Below are positions 50,881 to 59,431 of a stretch of 64,000 bases of DNA, piece by piece. Positions within the stretch are counted from its first letter, which is position 1; each line of letters starts with the position of its first letter. The DNA is from Streptomyces sp. CB01201 (GTDB lineage: Bacteria > Actinomycetota > Actinomycetes > Streptomycetales > Streptomycetaceae): the NCBI RefSeq assembly GCF_002803085.1, contig NZ_NNBJ01000001.1:802617-866616 (forward strand). The letters are read 5' to 3'. The notes below the pieces were generated by a model, which saw only the letters and a program-made list of their open reading frames with translations, was not told the origin of the DNA and did not search any database. Position numbers and translations under genes: made by a program.

Positions 50881-52299
50881 CTACACCTCGGAGTCGTTGC
50901 CCGTCCCCCGGTGCAGGATGGCCTCCCGCGCCGATCGGGCGAGCTTTGCCGAGGCCTCCTGGCCCTGGCCCTCGTCGGTGAAGTAGACGGCTCCCATGCT
51001 GCCCTTGTCCAACCACGCGCAGTTCACCATCGGGGTGGTGGCCACCTCGTAGGACACACACCGCATCGAACCACCGAGACTGCCGGGGGCGGCGCTCCAG
51101 GACGAGCGCACCGGGTAGCCGATCGCCTCGGCGCCGCGCTGGATTTCGGCCAGCCCCTCGGCGGGTGCGTCGTGGAAGTCTCCCGTAGCGCCCCACACCA
51201 GGAGCGCCGGCTGCTCGGGATCCGGGCCGTACACGTAGGCGAACGTCCGGGCGCCCTCGGCGGAGAGATCCGGTATGAGGCTCTCCACGCGCGTCCGCAC
51301 CGGGCTCGCGTCCTGGCGCTCCAGGCCCTGGAGGCGGTCGGGTGCCGACACCGTGTAGCGCGGGTACGCCGCGTACTGCCGGTAGCTCCAGACGCCCGAC
51401 GCCACGCCCGCCGCGACGATCGCGACGAGAACCACGGCGCCGGTGGCCAGCTCGCGGCGGGGGTACGCCGGGACCGGCGGCAGGGCGGGGAAGGCCGGGG
51501 CGCCGGCATCGACGGGCGGCGCCGGCGGGCGGGCGGCCGCGCGGGTACGGGCGCGCCGCAGGAGGGTGTTGAGCGGCAGGGCCACCAGGAGCGGGGCAAG
51601 GACGGCCAGCCGCGACCACCAGGGGAGGTGCAACGCCGGGACGGCCAGGAGCACCACCACGTACCAGGCCGCGCGCAGGAGCCCCGTGAGCACGGGAGCC
51701 CGTGCCATCCGGCGCAGCGGCGCCCGGCCGGGGCGGGCAAGTGCGCCGAGGGTTTCGGCGAGCACCGCGAGACGGTCGTCCCCGGGGCGGGCCTCGGCCT
51801 GGCGCCGGGCCCGTGCCGCGGCCGAGGCCGGGTCGCCGACGGCCGCCAGAACCAGGCGGACGTCGTGCAACTGGGTACGTGACGCCGACGGCGGCTTCGG
51901 CCCGCCGAGCCCGCGCCCGCTCCGCTCGACGCGCAACGCCTGCGGTGATCCGGGTGCCAACTCGCGCACGCGGCGGGCGAGTTCGGGGCCGCGGTCGTTG
52001 CGGGCGGGCCGGTCCAGGTAATCGCTGGCGAGGCACAGTTCGGCGTAGGCGGCGAGGAGGTCGAGGTCGTCCGGGAAGGCTTCGAGGCCCTCCTGGTAGG
52101 CGGTCTCCGCCCGGTCGTCGTGGTCGTCCTCGTTCTCGGCGGCGTGGGCCCGGCCGAGGGTCAGGAACAGCCGGGCGTCGGGTCCCTCGGCCGTCAGCGC
52201 GTTCCCCGCGGCACGCCGGGCCTCGGCGAGCCGTCCCGCCCGAAGATGCTCTTCCGCCTCCGCGCACGCGGACATGACCTCTTGATGCTCGGCCTGCAT
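50881..52299 (-). CDS. TPR-like membrane protein, 472 aa
   Basis: N-terminal 90 residues are helical TPR-like repeats (EAEEHLRAGRLAEARRAAGNAL, ETAYQEGLEAFPDDLDLLAAYAELCL). Then two membrane helices near 210-245 (VLTGLLRAAWYVVVLLAVPAL, LAVLAPLLVALPLNTLL), a Pro-rich loop, another at about 285 (LATGAVVLVAIVAAGVASGVW) and an outer C-terminal domain with two Cys (GGSMRCVSYEVATTPMVNCAWLDKGSMGAVYF), which resembles globular sensor or binding modules. Function unknown. ATG 52299 follows GGGGA by 4 bases. Codes 104 bases upstream of the DUF4328 gene. Confidence 0.7.
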   Translation of the reverse strand: MQAEHQEVMSACAEAEEHLRAGRLAEARRAAGNALTAEGPDARLFLTLGRAHAAENEDDHDDRAETAYQEGLEAFPDDLDLLAAYAELCLASDYLDRPARNDRGPELARRVRELAPGSPQALRVERSGRGLGGPKPPSASRTQLHDVRLVLAAVGDPASAAARARRQAEARPGDDRLAVLAETLGALARPGRAPLRRMARAPVLTGLLRAAWYVVVLLAVPALHLPWWSRLAVLAPLLVALPLNTLLRRARTRAAARPPAPPVDAGAPAFPALPPVPAYPRRELATGAVVLVAIVAAGVASGVWSYRQYAAYPRYTVSAPDRLQGLERQDASPVRTRVESLIPDLSAEGARTFAYVYGPDPEQPALLVWGATGDFHDAPAEGLAEIQRGAEAIGYPVRSSWSAAPGSLGGSMRCVSYEVATTPMVNCAWLDKGSMGAVYFTDEGQGQEASAKLARSAREAILHRGTGNDSEV

Positions 52300-52421
52300 G
52301 GTTTCCCCACCCCTGATGAATCCGCCGAGCCCCTCGAATGGGTCGGCGCGCAACTATCGCCCGGGGAACGCCGCTGGTCAAGGCCTATATCGCAGCCCCG
52401 CCAACGCGGCTCGCGGGTGGG

Positions 52422-52462
52422 GGAGTCCGGGTTGCTCGTGCCGGGTGCCCGAACTCCCGACC
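52422..52462. other. Gene-free stretch with an imperfect hairpin
   Basis: The 361 bases between 52299 and 52661 hold no convincing gene. GGGAGTCCGGG and CCCGAACTCCC form an imperfect hairpin here; otherwise nothing recognisable, so divergent promoters presumably lie in this stretch. Confidence 0.35.
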
Positions 52463-52660
52463 GGGGCCGCCCGCCCGGCCGTCGTGCTTTCGGCCGATGT
52501 GTCGCTCGGGCGCGCCGGGGCCTAGGGCCCCCTGATCGAGGACGTGTGGCGCCAAGGGGCGGCCAGGGACTTGGACAGGCTTGATCCGTGCCGTGCCGTG
52601 CTGTCCCGCACCGAGCGCGGCACTCCCTACCGTTCTTCCCTATCGAGAGGCTGTCCCTTG

Positions 52661-53272
52661 ATGTTCTCCCGGTCGACTCGCACCCTGCGCCGCCGCGCGG
52701 CCGCCGCCGCGATCGTCACCACCGCCGTCGCGGGCGTGTCCCTCTCCGTGGCCGGCCCGGCCTCCGCCGCGTACGGCCCCGACTACGGTGACGCGTGGGT
52801 CAACAACTACACCGGCAAGTACGCCGACAACTGGACGAAGACCTACGGCAAGGACTACGGCGACGCCTGGACCCCGCACACGCCGGCACACAACCGCGCC
52901 GATGTCGCCGTCACCGCCTCCGGCCCCGCACACATCGACCACGACGCGGAGCGGCTGTGGACGGTGACGATCACCAACACCGGGAAGTCCACGGCCCACA
53001 CGGTGCGCTCGGTCACCACCATGCCCAGTGGCATCGAGCACCGTGCCCACCGCATCGTCCAGGGCAGCGCCCACGCCCAGCTGACCGGCGAGGGCCGCGT
53101 TCTGGTCACCGTCGACGCGCTCAAGCCGGGCGAGACCGTGCGCTTGCAGATCGCGGGCCGCGGCCCCTCGTACGGCGGTGGCGACGTCCAGCTCGTCGCC
53201 AAGGTGACCACCACGTCCCCCGAGAGGACCACGTCCAACAACACCGCGACGGTCCGCACCCGCATTGCCTGA
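52661..53272 (+). CDS. Secreted CARDB/DUF11-like protein, 203 aa
   Basis: Signal peptide 1-36 (SLSVAGPASAA). A short Tyr/Asp-rich segment with repeated motif YGDAW (YGPDYGDAWVNNYTGKYADNWTK, then YGKDYGDAW) precedes one Ig-like domain of the CARDB/DUF11 type: ADVAVTASGPAHI, LWTVTITNTGKSTAHTVRSVTTMP, VLVTVDALKPGETVRLQI and VAKVTTTSPERTTSNNTATVRTR. These are surface or adhesive modules. GAGAGG lies 10 bases before the ATG. The YGDAW repeat may be an internal slippage product. Confidence 0.8.
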   Translation: MFSRSTRTLRRRAAAAAIVTTAVAGVSLSVAGPASAAYGPDYGDAWVNNYTGKYADNWTKTYGKDYGDAWTPHTPAHNRADVAVTASGPAHIDHDAERLWTVTITNTGKSTAHTVRSVTTMPSGIEHRAHRIVQGSAHAQLTGEGRVLVTVDALKPGETVRLQIAGRGPSYGGGDVQLVAKVTTTSPERTTSNNTATVRTRIA

Positions 53273-53329
53273 GCAGGCATGTGAGGGGCGGAGCGGCCCG
53301 GGGGCCGGTACGGGCGGCGCAGCCTCAAG

Positions 53330-53344
53330 AACTTGCTGCAAGTT
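53330..53344. promoter_or_regulatory. MalR-like operator upstream of the alpha-amylase gene
   Basis: AACTTGCTGCAAGTT: 7-bp arms around one base. The core CTTGCTGCAAG is the element known upstream of Streptomyces amylase and maltose genes, bound by the LacI-family repressor MalR. It is 326 bases upstream of the amylase start; a TTGACG hexamer follows at 53368. Confidence 0.7.
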
Positions 53345-53669
53345 TCTGAATGATTTTGCGTCATCTCTTGACGGGGCGCCGGGCTCGGCGGGATCGTCGT
53401 CCTCGCGCAACCGAGCCCGACCGCCCCGGCGGGCCTAGTGCCGAACACCGTTGCTGCCCACCGGCGTTCGGCACGAGACGCCCGCACGCCGGTCCCGGGA
53501 CGGACCAGGCGCGCGGGTGCTGCCGGGGGCGGCGGGCGGGTTGCGCGAGCCGCGGTGTCGGCCGATGCCGCGGGTTTCCTCCCCGCAGCACGACCGCGCC
53601 GGGCGCCACCTCCCCATGGCCGCCCCGAGGTGCGGACCGACGCTGCCCCCACCTGCCCAGGGAGCCGCC

Positions 53670-55547
53670 ATGACCGCACCACCGACCCGCCGAGCGAACG
53701 CCGCCGCGCCGCCGACCCGGCGCCGCCGGGCCTCGGCCGGCCTGTTCGCCGCCGGGGCTCTGCTCGTGGGGGCGATCCTTCCCGTCGCCTTCCAGGGCAC
53801 CGCGCACGCCGCCACCGCCAATGGCGGCGACGTGATCGCCAACCTCTTCGAGTGGAACTGGAAGTCGGTCGGCCAGGAGTGCACGACCGTCCTCGGGCCC
53901 AAGGGGTACGGGGCGGTCCAAGTGGCCCCGCCCGGAGACTCGATCCGCCTCTCCGGCGGCACCCACCCGTGGTGGGACGTCTACCAGCCGGTGGGCTACG
54001 ACCTGAACAGCCGAATGGGCACGGAAGCGCAGTTCGCCGCCATGGTGACGGCCTGTCACAACGCGGGTGTGAAGGTGTACGCGGACGCGGTGATCAACCA
54101 CACCGCGGGCGCCAACCAGACCAGCACCGACTCCTACGGCGGCGCGAGCTTCGACCCGGGGGCCTACACCTACGGCAGCATCGGCTACGACCGCTCCAGC
54201 TTCCACGACTACCCGGCCAACTGCCCCAACGCCGGGAACGTCATCAACGACTGGAACAGCGCCCAGCAGGTCCAGGAGTGCCAGCTGGTGTCGCTCTCGG
54301 ACCTGTACACGGAGAAGGACGACGTCCGCTCGAAGATCGCCGGATACCTCAACAAGCTGGTGGGGTACGGCGTCGACGGCTTCCGGATGGACGCGGCCAA
54401 GCACATCGCGCAGGCCGACATGGCCGCGATCCTCGCAAAGGTGGGGGACACCCGCTGGGGAGGTCGGCCCTATGTGTACCAGGAGGTCATACCCGGCGGC
54501 AGCGGACAGCTCGCACCCGGCGCGTTCGAGGGCAACGGCAGCGTCCTGGAGTTCACCTACGCCCACAAGCTCAAGGACCAGTTCAACGGCAGCATCGCCA
54601 ACTTGAAGACATTCGGGCAGAGTTGGGGGTTCGAGCCCAGCGACAAGTCGGCGGTCATGGTGACCAACCACGATCTGGAGCGCGACGGCAGCACGCTCAC
54701 CTACAAGGACGGCGCCAAGTACACCCTGGCCCATGTCTTCGAACTCGCCTGGGGCTACGGCACCCCGCAGGTCTACTCCGGGTTCCGGTTCAACAACAGC
54801 GACGACTCACCGCCCGCCGACGCGAGCGGCTACGTCAGCGACACGGACTGCTCCACCGGTGCCTGGAACTGCGCGGACCGCGACCAGGGCATCGCCAACA
54901 TGGTGGGATGGCACAACGCCGCCAAGGGGCAGGGCGTGGCCAACTGGTGGGACAACGGCGGCAACGCCATCGCCTTCAGCCGGGGCAACGCGGCGTGGGT
55001 CGCCATCAACAACGGCGGGGGTGCGGTCACCCAGACCTTCACCACCGGGCTCGCGGCCGGGACGTACTGCGATGTCATCCACGGCACACCGGCCACGGGC
55101 GGCAGCTGCACGGGCCCCGCGGTGACGGTCGACTCCTCGGGCCGGGCCACCGTCACGGTCAACGCGGGCGACGCGGTCGCGCTGTACGCGGCCGGCGCCA
55201 CCTGCGGCGCCAACTGCCCGACGTCCTCACCCACGCCCACGCCCACTGCCTCCGGCACCGTGAGCGAGACCTTCCACGAGACGAAGACGACCGCGTGGGG
55301 ACAGAACGTGTACGTGGTCGGCTCCGTCCCGGCGCTCGGCAACTGGGACCCCAACGCCGCCGTCGCCCTCTCCCCGGCCTCCTACCCCGTGTGGTCGGCC
55401 ACCGTGAACACCCCGGCGAACACCCGCTTCGAGTACAAGTACATCGTCAAGGACGGCTCGGGGAACGTGACGTGGGAGTCCGGAGCCAACCGGGTCCACA
55501 CCGCCCCCGCCTCGGGCACGGAGACCTTGAACGACACCTGGAAGTAG
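53670..55547 (+). CDS. Secreted alpha-amylase, GH13 plus CBM20, 625 aa
   Basis: Signal peptide 1-48 (ILPVAFQGTAHAA), then a GH13 barrel: IANLFEWNWKSVGQEC, DAVINHTAG (conserved region I), GVDGFRMDAAKHI with nucleophile Asp near residue 240, EVIPGG with acid/base Glu near 271 and VTNHDLERD with the third Asp near 333. A beta-sandwich C domain follows, then a Thr/Pro linker (SPTPTPTASG) and a C-terminal CBM20 starch-binding module (ETKTTAWGQNVYVVGSVPALGNWD, EYKYIVKDGSG). Degrades starch outside the cell. GGAG lies 5 bases before ATG 53670. Control by a MalR-type operator at 53330 is expected. Confidence 0.95.
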   Translation: MTAPPTRRANAAAPPTRRRRASAGLFAAGALLVGAILPVAFQGTAHAATANGGDVIANLFEWNWKSVGQECTTVLGPKGYGAVQVAPPGDSIRLSGGTHPWWDVYQPVGYDLNSRMGTEAQFAAMVTACHNAGVKVYADAVINHTAGANQTSTDSYGGASFDPGAYTYGSIGYDRSSFHDYPANCPNAGNVINDWNSAQQVQECQLVSLSDLYTEKDDVRSKIAGYLNKLVGYGVDGFRMDAAKHIAQADMAAILAKVGDTRWGGRPYVYQEVIPGGSGQLAPGAFEGNGSVLEFTYAHKLKDQFNGSIANLKTFGQSWGFEPSDKSAVMVTNHDLERDGSTLTYKDGAKYTLAHVFELAWGYGTPQVYSGFRFNNSDDSPPADASGYVSDTDCSTGAWNCADRDQGIANMVGWHNAAKGQGVANWWDNGGNAIAFSRGNAAWVAINNGGGAVTQTFTTGLAAGTYCDVIHGTPATGGSCTGPAVTVDSSGRATVTVNAGDAVALYAAGATCGANCPTSSPTPTPTASGTVSETFHETKTTAWGQNVYVVGSVPALGNWDPNAAVALSPASYPVWSATVNTPANTRFEYKYIVKDGSGNVTWESGANRVHTAPASGTETLNDTWK

Positions 55548-55598
55548 CGGGAGACCAGCGAGCGGGGCGGGCGGCACGTCGACCCGGTGGGGCACGAA

Positions 55599-55640
55599 GG
55601 CGGGCGGGTGCGGTGCCGAGCGGCCGCGGACCCGCCCGCC
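55599..55640. terminator. Intrinsic terminator after amylase gene
   Basis: GGCGGGCGGGT (55599-55609) pairs with ACCCGCCCGCC (55630-55640), loop of 20 bases, 50 bases after the stop codon. Confidence 0.75.
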
Positions 55641-55729
55641 CGCGGTGCGGCTCGGCTCCGGCAGGGGCGGCCCGATGATTTCCACCCGCTCAGGCAGTCG
55701 TTAGGAGGGAGAGCGAAAGGAGATCCGCC

Positions 55730-56287
55730 ATGCCGACACACGGATCCGCCCAGCACCCCACCACCGAGCTCGACGCCCGCTACAGCTCCGCGCTCAACCC
55801 CAGGCCCGGCGCCGCGCGGGCGGACGCCACCGAGTGGGCCGAGGCGCAGCGCGAGCTGGCACGGGCCGAGATCTTCTGGGTGTCCACGGTGCGGCCCGAC
55901 GGCCGGCTGCATGTCACACCCGTGATCGCGGCCTGGCACGACGGGGTGCTGTACTTCTCCACCGGCCCGGACGAGCAGAAGGCGAAGAACCTCGCCCATG
56001 ACGACCACTGCGCCCTCACCACCGGGACGAACGCGCTCACCGAAGGGCTCGACCTGATCGTCGAGGGCAGGGCTCGGGCGGTCACCGATCCGGCGCTCCT
56101 GGAGCAGGTGATCGACGCCTACGAGACGAAATACGGGGCACACATCACCGCACCCGAGGGCACCTTCCACGGGATCGGGGACGCGTTCCGCAAGGGGGAC
56201 GTGCGGTTGTTCGCGGTCGCCCCGGACACGGCGTACGGCTTCGGCCGGGACGGCGGGGCCTTCACGCACACGCGGTGGTCCTTCTGA
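55730..56287 (+). CDS. Pyridoxamine-5'-phosphate-oxidase-fold flavoprotein, 185 aa
   Basis: Split-barrel PPOX protein: ARAEIFWVSTVRPDGRLHVTPVIAAWHDGVLYFSTGPDEQKAKNLAHDDHCALTTG holds the flavin/F420 site (R-PDG-x-H-x-P, then KAKNL) and the second half is HGIGDAFRKGDVRLFAVAPDTAYGFGRDG. The arrangement fits FMN- or F420-dependent oxidoreductases of actinobacteria that reduce biliverdin, quinones or similar. AAGGAG sits 7 bases before ATG 55730. Isolated; substrate not evident. Confidence 0.85.
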   Translation: MPTHGSAQHPTTELDARYSSALNPRPGAARADATEWAEAQRELARAEIFWVSTVRPDGRLHVTPVIAAWHDGVLYFSTGPDEQKAKNLAHDDHCALTTGTNALTEGLDLIVEGRARAVTDPALLEQVIDAYETKYGAHITAPEGTFHGIGDAFRKGDVRLFAVAPDTAYGFGRDGGAFTHTRWSF

Positions 56288-56476
56288 AGCGATGGCGTCG
56301 GGCGGTGGTGACGCAGTCGTGCGGCGCAGGGCCGTCCGGCTCCGGTCGATCCCCGGCCGAGGATCGCGGCCCGCATCCGCCGCCGGGTTCCCGGCTCTTT
56401 GACGGCCTTCCTCGTGTTGTGTGAGCGAACGATGACGGTGGGCCCCGTGCCCGTTCTGTGATGGTTCGCTGAAGCC

Positions 56477-57334
56477 ATGAACAGCGAAGACTTCCGTTCG
56501 AGCGTCCTCCGACCCCGCCAGTGCCCCTCCCGTGGCCTTGCCCGGCGCGCCCGCCGCGCCGCCGCTCTCGCCGCCGTGCTCGGCGTCGCGCTGGCCGGCT
56601 GCGGCGGGCACGACAGGGACGCGCGGCAAGGCCCCGGCGACGCGGCGGCTCAACCGTCGGGAGCCGGCGGCAACGGCACGAGGGTGCTGTGGGTGGGGGA
56701 CTCCATCGCGGGCGCGGAGGCCCCCGCCCTGGGCGCGGCCCTGAAGGCGGGCGGGGTGGAATTCAAGGACACGTCGTCCGACGGGGGCGGTACGGTCGTC
56801 GACGGCGGTGACGGGATCACCGGCAAGATATCCGCCGACACCTGGAAGCAACTCGCCGCGAACATAGGCTCGTTCAAGCCCACTGTGATCGCCTATCAGG
56901 TCACCACCTACGACTGGGGACCCCAGGACAAGCAGCGGGCCGCGTACGAGAAGCTCGCCAGGACCGCCCAGGACGCCGGCGCCAAGCTGGTTCTCGTAAC
57001 GGCCCCGCCCATCAAGATCGACGACTTCTACAAGAAGTACGAGCCCCAGATGCGTACCGCCCCCGAGGCGGCTCGGGAAGCCGCCGAGAACAGTGCCGGA
57101 GCAGCCGTGTTCCTCGACTCCTCCCAGCTGTGGGGCACCGACGCGGCGGCGAAGAAGGCGCAGCGTTCCTCCGACGGCATCCACAACTGCCAGCAGGGAG
57201 CGGCCGCCTTCGCCAAGTGGCTGAGCGAACAGCTGGGCCGGGAGGCCGGGTTCACGCCCGCACTCGTGGACGCCTGGGCCAAGGGGGCGTGGACCGGGGA
57301 CGCCCGGTACGGCACCCTCAAGTGCGGCGCCTGA
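56477..57334 (+). CDS. Lipoprotein SGNH/GDSL hydrolase, 285 aa
   Basis: Lipobox LAGC near residue 39 after a basic region and hydrophobic stretch, then a Gly-rich linker. SGNH features: nucleophile block VLWVGDSIAG, central sheet VIAYQVTTYDW and LVLVTAPPIK, and the C-terminal D-x-I-H pair in SSDGIHNCQQGAAAFAKWL. Acts outside the membrane on acyl or acetyl esters. The gene is 13 bases upstream of an OafA-type acyltransferase, a pairing found also as fused proteins, and the two probably modify the same surface polymer. Confidence 0.85.
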   Translation: MNSEDFRSSVLRPRQCPSRGLARRARRAAALAAVLGVALAGCGGHDRDARQGPGDAAAQPSGAGGNGTRVLWVGDSIAGAEAPALGAALKAGGVEFKDTSSDGGGTVVDGGDGITGKISADTWKQLAANIGSFKPTVIAYQVTTYDWGPQDKQRAAYEKLARTAQDAGAKLVLVTAPPIKIDDFYKKYEPQMRTAPEAAREAAENSAGAAVFLDSSQLWGTDAAAKKAQRSSDGIHNCQQGAAAFAKWLSEQLGREAGFTPALVDAWAKGAWTGDARYGTLKCGA

Positions 57335-57347
57335 GGACCCGCGACCC

Positions 57348-58574
57348 ATGTCCGCCTTCCCTCTCGCGTCCGCCGCACCGCCCCGCCATCGCGCGCCGCG
57401 CCCCGGCGGTCGAGCCCACATCGCCGCGCTCGACGGGCTGCGCGGATTCGCCGTCGCGGCTGTACTCCTGTTCCACGCAGGCCAGTTGAGCGGCGGCTTC
57501 CTCGGCGTGGACCTCTTCTTCGTCCTGTCGGGGTACCTCATCACCGGGCTGCTGCTCGGTGCGGCGCCGGGCGGCGGCCCGGCGGCGCTGGTCGGGTTCT
57601 GGGTCCGCCGGGCCCGCCGTCTGCTCCCCGCCCTGGTCGTCGTGGTCGTGGTCACCGTGCCGCTCGTGTGGGTGCTGGGCACCGTGGAACAGCTGCGCTT
57701 CGCGCTCGGCGACCTGCCGTGGGTGGCCGCCCAGGCGGTCAACTGGCACTACATCGCCGAGGGGATCGGCTACTGGAACGCCTCGGACACCCGCGTCTTC
57801 GCCCACCTGTGGAGCATCGCCGTCGAGTGGCAGTTCTACCTGGTCTGGCCGGTGGCCCTGGCCGTCGTCGCCCGGGGCCGGCACGCCCGGCGCACGGTGG
57901 CAGCCGTGGCCGGAGCCGGCGTCCTGGTCTCCCTCGCCCTGACGGTCACGCTCGGGGCCGCGGTGGACACCACCCGGGCCTACGAGGGCACCGACACCAG
58001 GGCGGTCGCGCTGCTGCTGGGGGCGCTTGCGGCGACCACGCCGCCGCGCTGCCTCGCCGGACTGCCGCGACGCGCGGCCGACGCGCTCTGCCTGCTGCTC
58101 GCCGCCGGGCTCGCGGTGGCCTGGGGGGTGACCGACGGCGAGAAGGCGCCACTGCTCTTCAAGGGCGGCCTGTTCCTCCACTCCGTGGCCGCCGCTCTGC
58201 TGATCGTCGTCATCGCGCAGGTGCCCGGCACCAGGGCGGCACGGCTCGCGGGGAGCCTGCTGCCGCGCCGGCTGGGCGAGTGGTCCTACAGCCTGTACCT
58301 GTGGCACTGGCCCGTATTCCTGGTGCTGCTGCCGCGCCTGTCCGGGCTGGGCGACTGGGGTGCCACGGCCGTGGCCATCGGGGTGTCGCTCGCCGCCGCC
58401 GCGGCGACCAAGCGCTTCGTCGAGGATCCTGTGCGGTTCCGCTCGGGCTGGGCGCGAGGGCGCCGGGGCCCGATCGTGGTGGCCGTCCTGGTGCTCGCCA
58501 CGGTCGCCCTGTGGCTGCTCATCCCGGTCCCGGTGCCGGGCGCGGGCACGGTCGACGTCGACCAGTTGCGGTGA
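57348..58574 (+). CDS. Membrane acyltransferase, OafA/YrhL family, 408 aa
   Basis: Acyltransferase-3 protein with about ten membrane helices: HIAALDGLRGFAVAAVLLFHAG with catalytic His, GVDLFFVLSGYLITGLLL, FWVRRARRLLPALVVVVVVTVPLVWVL, HLWSIAVEWQFYLVWPVALAVV (conserved W-x-E motif), and the closing LGEWSYSLYLWHWPVFLVLL. It transfers acetyl or other acyl groups across the membrane to sugars. The partner SGNH domain often fused to its C-terminus is supplied by the preceding gene. ATG 57348 has GAGG about 11 bases upstream. Confidence 0.92.
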   Translation: MSAFPLASAAPPRHRAPRPGGRAHIAALDGLRGFAVAAVLLFHAGQLSGGFLGVDLFFVLSGYLITGLLLGAAPGGGPAALVGFWVRRARRLLPALVVVVVVTVPLVWVLGTVEQLRFALGDLPWVAAQAVNWHYIAEGIGYWNASDTRVFAHLWSIAVEWQFYLVWPVALAVVARGRHARRTVAAVAGAGVLVSLALTVTLGAAVDTTRAYEGTDTRAVALLLGALAATTPPRCLAGLPRRAADALCLLLAAGLAVAWGVTDGEKAPLLFKGGLFLHSVAAALLIVVIAQVPGTRAARLAGSLLPRRLGEWSYSLYLWHWPVFLVLLPRLSGLGDWGATAVAIGVSLAAAAATKRFVEDPVRFRSGWARGRRGPIVVAVLVLATVALWLLIPVPVPGAGTVDVDQLR

Positions 58575-58732
58575 ACCCGGCGCCTCATCGTCGGGGCCGC
58601 GCGGCTGGACCTCCGATCCGGAGGGGGCGGGGGCCGAAGGCGCGGTGCGGCGGTGTCCGCGGACTTCTGCCCGCTATTACCGTGCATGTGTGGAATGTGC
58701 GTTGCATCCGGTGAAGGTGAAGGGATCCATTC

Positions 58733-59431
58733 ATGACCCGCGTGCTGTTGATCGAGGATGATCCGGCGGTACGCCGGGGTGTCGTCCTGGGGCTGCGCCG
58801 CTACGGGCACGAGACCGAGGCGGTCGGTACCGGCGAGGACGGCATGGAGGCGCTGGAGGCCTTCAGGCCGGACCTCGTACTTCTCGATCTGATGCTGCCG
58901 GGCATGAACGGCCTTGAGGTGTGCCGGCGCATCCGTGAAACGAGCCAGATCCCCATCGTGATCCTGTCCGCGCGCGGCGACGACATGGACGTCGTGGTGG
59001 GTCTCGAAGCGGGCGCCGACGACTACGTGGTCAAGCCCGCCAGCGGGGCGCTCATCGAGGCCCGGATGCGCGCGGTGCTGCGCCGCGTCGCCCCCTCGCA
59101 GGCCGATGCCGACACGCAGGCCGGGCCGACGGTGGTGGGAGACCTGGAAATCGACCGCGGCGCGCTGCGCGTCCACAAACGCGGCGCACTCGTGCCGCTG
59201 GCCCCCTCCGAGATGAAGCTGCTGCTCTTCCTCAGTGCCGCCCCGGCCCGGACGTTCAGTCGGCAGCAACTCCTCGAAGACGTCTGGGAGCACAGCTACT
59301 ACGGTGACGCGCGCCTGGTCGACGCCTGCGTGATGCGACTGCGGTCCAAGATCGAAGACGATCCGCGCAACCCCGGCTACGTCCAGACCGTACGCGGCTT
59401 CGGCTACCGGTTCGGCCCGGTGCCCGCGTGA
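58733..59431 (+). CDS. OmpR-family response regulator (CseB-like), 232 aa
   Basis: Receiver domain 1-120 with acidic pocket (IEDD at 7-10), phosphoacceptor D52 in LVLLDLMLPG, the Thr/Ser switch (ILSA) and Lys in DDYVVKPAS; then a winged-helix trans_reg_C domain (PSEMKLLLFLSAAPARTFSRQQLLEDVWEHSYYGDARLVDACVMRLRSKIEDDP, VRGFGYRF). The receiver resembles CseB, which governs the cell-envelope stress sigma SigE in Streptomyces. Overlaps the kinase gene by GTGA. GAAGGTGAAGGG lies before the ATG. No sigE is adjacent here. Confidence 0.93.
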   Translation: MTRVLLIEDDPAVRRGVVLGLRRYGHETEAVGTGEDGMEALEAFRPDLVLLDLMLPGMNGLEVCRRIRETSQIPIVILSARGDDMDVVVGLEAGADDYVVKPASGALIEARMRAVLRRVAPSQADADTQAGPTVVGDLEIDRGALRVHKRGALVPLAPSEMKLLLFLSAAPARTFSRQQLLEDVWEHSYYGDARLVDACVMRLRSKIEDDPRNPGYVQTVRGFGYRFGPVPA

